Below are positions 61,324-64,000 of a stretch of DNA of 64,000 nucleotides, piece by piece. Made by a program: the position numbers and the translations under genes. The DNA is from Oceaniferula flava (GTDB taxonomy: Bacteria > Verrucomicrobiota > Verrucomicrobiia > Verrucomicrobiales > Akkermansiaceae). Where the stretch lies: the NCBI RefSeq assembly GCF_016811075.1, contig NZ_JAFBGL010000002.1, positions 434,001 through 498,000 on the forward strand. Direction: 5' to 3'. The first letter of the stretch is position 1; each line of letters begins with the position of its first letter. The notes beneath the pieces are model-generated. The model saw only the letters and a program-made list of their open reading frames with translations, was not told the origin of the DNA and searched no databases.

Positions 61324-61483
61324 GAGATTGGTGTTGAGAATGTCATCCAGCGGCTTAGCCCTTAGCGTAGGGGCTGGGAGAGCCTGTCGGTTGCTTTCAG
61401 TGATCCGCTATGGCCAGACCAACAGCAGTGGGAGAAGTCGCGCGGTGTTGAGGTGAGGGAAAGTGCCTTTCTTGACATGATGT

Positions 61484-64000
61484 TCAGGACATGGCCGGTG
61501 CCACTTTATTTCGATGGAGATCGGGACGGATGGCTGACACGAGTTTTTCGGGAGCCGAGACATCTTCTCCGAGAAACGCGATGAGTCGTGGGATTTGCTC
61601 CATCGGGTTTGCGACGAGCTCAGGGTAGTCGATTTCGAGAAGATCCACATCCTGGCGTTGGCGTAGTCGGGTAAGGATTTGGTCCTTGTGGGTTTGTTGC
61701 GTTTGGATGAGGTGTTGTTTATCGGAACGGGGGGCACTGCCTTGTCGCTCGAGCATTTTCCATTGGGAATCGACGACCTCCTCGACCGGGCGCTTCATGA
61801 AGATGATGCGGTAGTGGTGGCGGGGAGGGAGTTGAGGGATGAGGGCGGAGATGACTTTGATGGCCTTGCCATTGGCTTGCTCGATGAGACGGGGATTTTT
61901 TTTGAGCGATTTGATTTCTTCCCATTCCCAGTATCCTTCGAGGTTGTCTTCATCGGCGTGGCGCTTGCCATCGTGCATGAGTTCCATGCCGGCAGCGCGG
62001 AGCATCTGCATCATCAGCGAGGTGCCGGAGCGCGGCAGGCCTGAGACGATGGTGAAGGAGCATGGCTCACTGGCGGCTTCCTCGGCTGCTTTTTTGGCGG
62101 CTGCTGCCCGCAGAGCCTTACGTTCTGCGTGGCGTTCTTTGGCGCGGGCGGCGATGCCGTGACGGAGGGATTGGAGGTGTTTTTTGTATTCGGAGGCTTG
62201 TTTGATTTTGATGCGGACTGCGTTGGCTTCGAGCGTTTGGGCTTTTTCTGTGTTACCCTGCCGTTGGTAAACGGTGATGAGGGATCGAGTGGCGACAGGG
62301 TGGTCTGCGTCGAGTGTCAGGGTGTTTACGAAGGCGTGTTCTGCTCCCTCGAGATCGTTCAGTGCAAGAAGGGCGGTTCCCAGGATGGTGTGGGCACGGG
62401 GGGAGGCAAACTGAAGGCTGATAGCGGCGAGGGCGGTTTCTGCGGCAGCGCTGTAGTCTTTTTGGATGAGTTGGCAGCGGGCGCGGGTGAAGTGGGCCTG
62501 GATGTTGTTAGGATCTAATCGGAAAAGGGTATCGGATAGTTCGCTGGCTTTTTCAACCTGCTCTAAAGCAATGTAAGCACGACACATCAGCTCAAGAACG
62601 GGAACTTCCTCCGGAGCCTGGGCGAGGGCAGCTTCGAGGTGCTTGAGGGCGGATTCGGGATGACCTTTCTCAAGTTCGATATGGCCCTGTAGGATCAGTG
62701 CGGCAATATTTTTACCAAAGGCTTCGAGGCAGATTTCCAGAGTTTCCTCCGCCTCGGTGGTGAGGCCGAGGGAGAGTTGGCACTTGGCAAGGGTTTGAGA
62801 GTAGTCGGTGCGTTCCGGCGAGGCATTGAAGCAGTCTTCCAAGAGCGGAAGGGCTCCTTCGTATTTACCGCTGTAGAGAAAGGCGCGGGCCATGTTCCAC
62901 TTGTTCTCGCGATTGGTCTCGGCCGCGGCTTCAGTGGGGTCGGAGGAAACTTCGTCAATGTATCCAAGGTCGACGAATTGTTGAAGCAGGGCTTCACTTT
63001 CTTGCTTGCTGAGGGAGCCACGCTGCTGCTGGATGCCATTGGGATCTTCCCAGGTGGGGATGCTTTGAATGGGGCGCTGCTGTTCGAAGAGTTCGTTGAG
63101 GACACGGCCTTCCATGTCATCTCCGCAGGGGAGATCGAAGTGGTGGAGGATCGTGGGAGCGATATCGAGGAGGCGTGCGCCGTGGATTTCTTGTTGGGAT
63201 TTGATCCCCGGGCCTTTTGCCAAAAGAACGCCCTGCTCGCGGTGCCATACGGTGATGCCCGCAGGGATGCGGGGAGTGAACTTCGGGCGCAAGTGGTCTG
63301 AGTGAAAGCCGTGGTCGGAAACGAGGATGACGGTGGTCTCCGGTCCGGCGAGCTGGAGTAGGCGTTGCAACATCATGTCGTGTGCGCGATACGTGCTCTT
63401 AACGACGTGCTGATAAATCTCGAAGTCCTCGTCGGGAATGCCTTCCATCTGAGGAGGATGGTAGTGCATGAAGTGATGAGAGATCTCGTCGATGGCCCGG
63501 TAGTAGACGGCCATGAATTCCCACTCCGGATCGGTTTCCATGACGTGAGTAGCCGCAGAGTGAACCGAGTAAGCTTCGGCGAGGTGTTCGCGCAGACTGT
63601 TGAGGCGCTTGTCGCGAGATTGATCGATCTTGTGAGCGTCTGGGATAAAGGGCTTTAGCATCTCCTCGTCAATCTCGTGGGGACTGACGCGCAGCTCGTT
63701 CATCGTCTCCGCGAGATCCTCAGGCCAGTAGGTGCCGGGCATGGGTGCAGGCCAATCGGCAGGCTCTTGATCAGCAGTCGAGCCCTTGAGATGGCCGAAC
63801 ATATTAGAGACCATTTTGCCATTAAGGTTTTGCTCGCCCTGGGTGGCAAACCAAGAGACTACATGAGAGCGAAGATCCTTCTCCCCCAACATTTCCCAGA
63901 GGGTTTTGCATTTGCGGGTAGCCGCGGAGACGGGGACGATCTGACCACTCACTGGATCGACCTCGGTAAAGCCCTGCACACCATGATGATAGGCCATTTT
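61484..64000 (-). CDS. Alkaline-phosphatase-fold / TPR / sulfotransferase fusion (5' partial)
   Basis: At least 838 residues are visible; the frame is open at the right edge, so the N-terminus and probably the first metal-binding residues lie outside the window. Residues about 1-300 match the alkaline phosphatase/phosphodiesterase superfamily (VSDHGFHSDHLRP, with the metal ligands in SDHGFH, and GARLLDIAPTILHHF). Residues about 360-600 are TPR repeats. Residues about 640-830 form a sulfotransferase domain with the PAPS-binding loop GLPRSGTS. No neighbour in the window gives the pathway. A covalently joined phosphatase-fold enzyme and sulfotransferase suggests modification of a surface or extracellular molecule. 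Confidence 0.8.
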   Translation of the reverse strand, partial: KMAYHHGVQGFTEVDPVSGQIVPVSAATRKCKTLWEMLGEKDLRSHVVSWFATQGEQNLNGKMVSNMFGHLKGSTADQEPADWPAPMPGTYWPEDLAETMNELRVSPHEIDEEMLKPFIPDAHKIDQSRDKRLNSLREHLAEAYSVHSAATHVMETDPEWEFMAVYYRAIDEISHHFMHYHPPQMEGIPDEDFEIYQHVVKSTYRAHDMMLQRLLQLAGPETTVILVSDHGFHSDHLRPKFTPRIPAGITVWHREQGVLLAKGPGIKSQQEIHGARLLDIAPTILHHFDLPCGDDMEGRVLNELFEQQRPIQSIPTWEDPNGIQQQRGSLSKQESEALLQQFVDLGYIDEVSSDPTEAAAETNRENKWNMARAFLYSGKYEGALPLLEDCFNASPERTDYSQTLAKCQLSLGLTTEAEETLEICLEAFGKNIAALILQGHIELEKGHPESALKHLEAALAQAPEEVPVLELMCRAYIALEQVEKASELSDTLFRLDPNNIQAHFTRARCQLIQKDYSAAAETALAAISLQFASPRAHTILGTALLALNDLEGAEHAFVNTLTLDADHPVATRSLITVYQRQGNTEKAQTLEANAVRIKIKQASEYKKHLQSLRHGIAARAKERHAERKALRAAAAKKAAEEAASEPCSFTIVSGLPRSGTSLMMQMLRAAGMELMHDGKRHADEDNLEGYWEWEEIKSLKKNPRLIEQANGKAIKVISALIPQLPPRHHYRIIFMKRPVEEVVDSQWKMLERQGSAPRSDKQHLIQTQQTHKDQILTRLRQRQDVDLLEIDYPELVANPMEQIPRLIAFLGEDVSAPEKLVSAIRPDLHRNKVAPAMS

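Overview
The window looks like a chromosomal segment of a Verrucomicrobiota bacterium, most likely order Verrucomicrobiales. Three short secreted proteins end in the PEP-CTERM sorting signature. A secretin and its neighbour resemble the Akkermansia pilus-like locus (Amuc_1098/Amuc_1099). There are Verrucomicrobia-type secreted proteins, an LptD-like outer-membrane assembly protein and a gene mix typical of the phylum. Genus-level placement is not possible from the sequence alone. No phage, insertion sequence or CRISPR array is visible.

Layout. 1-3111 (minus): 5' part of an Amuc_1099-like membrane protein and a type IV pilus-type secretin. 3302-8091 (plus): nuoB-nuoC, a rhomboid protease, a peroxiredoxin, menH-menB and maf. 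8113-12299: tlyA, a secreted GH81 beta-1,3-glucanase and a PEP-CTERM protein. 12421-16154: fabV, asnS and a D-lactate dehydrogenase. 16228-19897 (plus): rpmI, rplT, hsp20 behind a sigma-54-type promoter, hslO (Hsp33) and pheS. 19946-27536 (minus): a secreted matrixin-like protease, aroB, nadA, a repeat-rich spacer, two bactofilins (one with two zinc ribbons) and a membrane-anchored TPR protein. 27669-31340 (plus): thiE, a PfkB kinase, a two-lobed secreted protein and an AT-rich PEP-CTERM gene. Then come tRNA-Ser(CGA) and a secreted secretin-like protein. 33727-36505: thrS (without TGS domain) and infC, which appears to start at AUA. 36560-42243: a small membrane protein, two divergent L,D-transpeptidases, mtnP, cysK, pepA and a Wzz-like membrane protein. 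42260-47949 (minus): nitroreductase, LptD, a YqjD/YqjE/YqjK-like trio and a metallo-beta-lactamase-fold hydrolase. 48139-51673: recA behind a candidate LexA box, a trypsin-like protease and a DCC-family protein. 51855-60497 (plus): a seven-gene MoxR-DUF58-Bat operon with batB and batC fused. 60714-64000 (minus): a PEP-CTERM protein and a phosphatase-TPR-sulfotransferase fusion cut by the window end.

Themes. Much of the window concerns the envelope: secretin, LptD, L,D-transpeptidases, bactofilins, Bat proteins, secreted proteases and PEP-CTERM proteins. The rest is core translation, cofactor (menaquinone, thiamine, NAD) and amino-acid metabolism. The classical thrS-infC-rpmI-rplT-pheS order appears as two blocks about 14 kb apart. 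The most unusual items are the phosphatase-TPR-sulfotransferase fusion, the AUA-initiated infC, the sigma-54-type promoter of hsp20, the zinc-ribbon bactofilin and the internally duplicated secretin-like protein. Functions are family-level assignments made by reading motifs; no database search was run.
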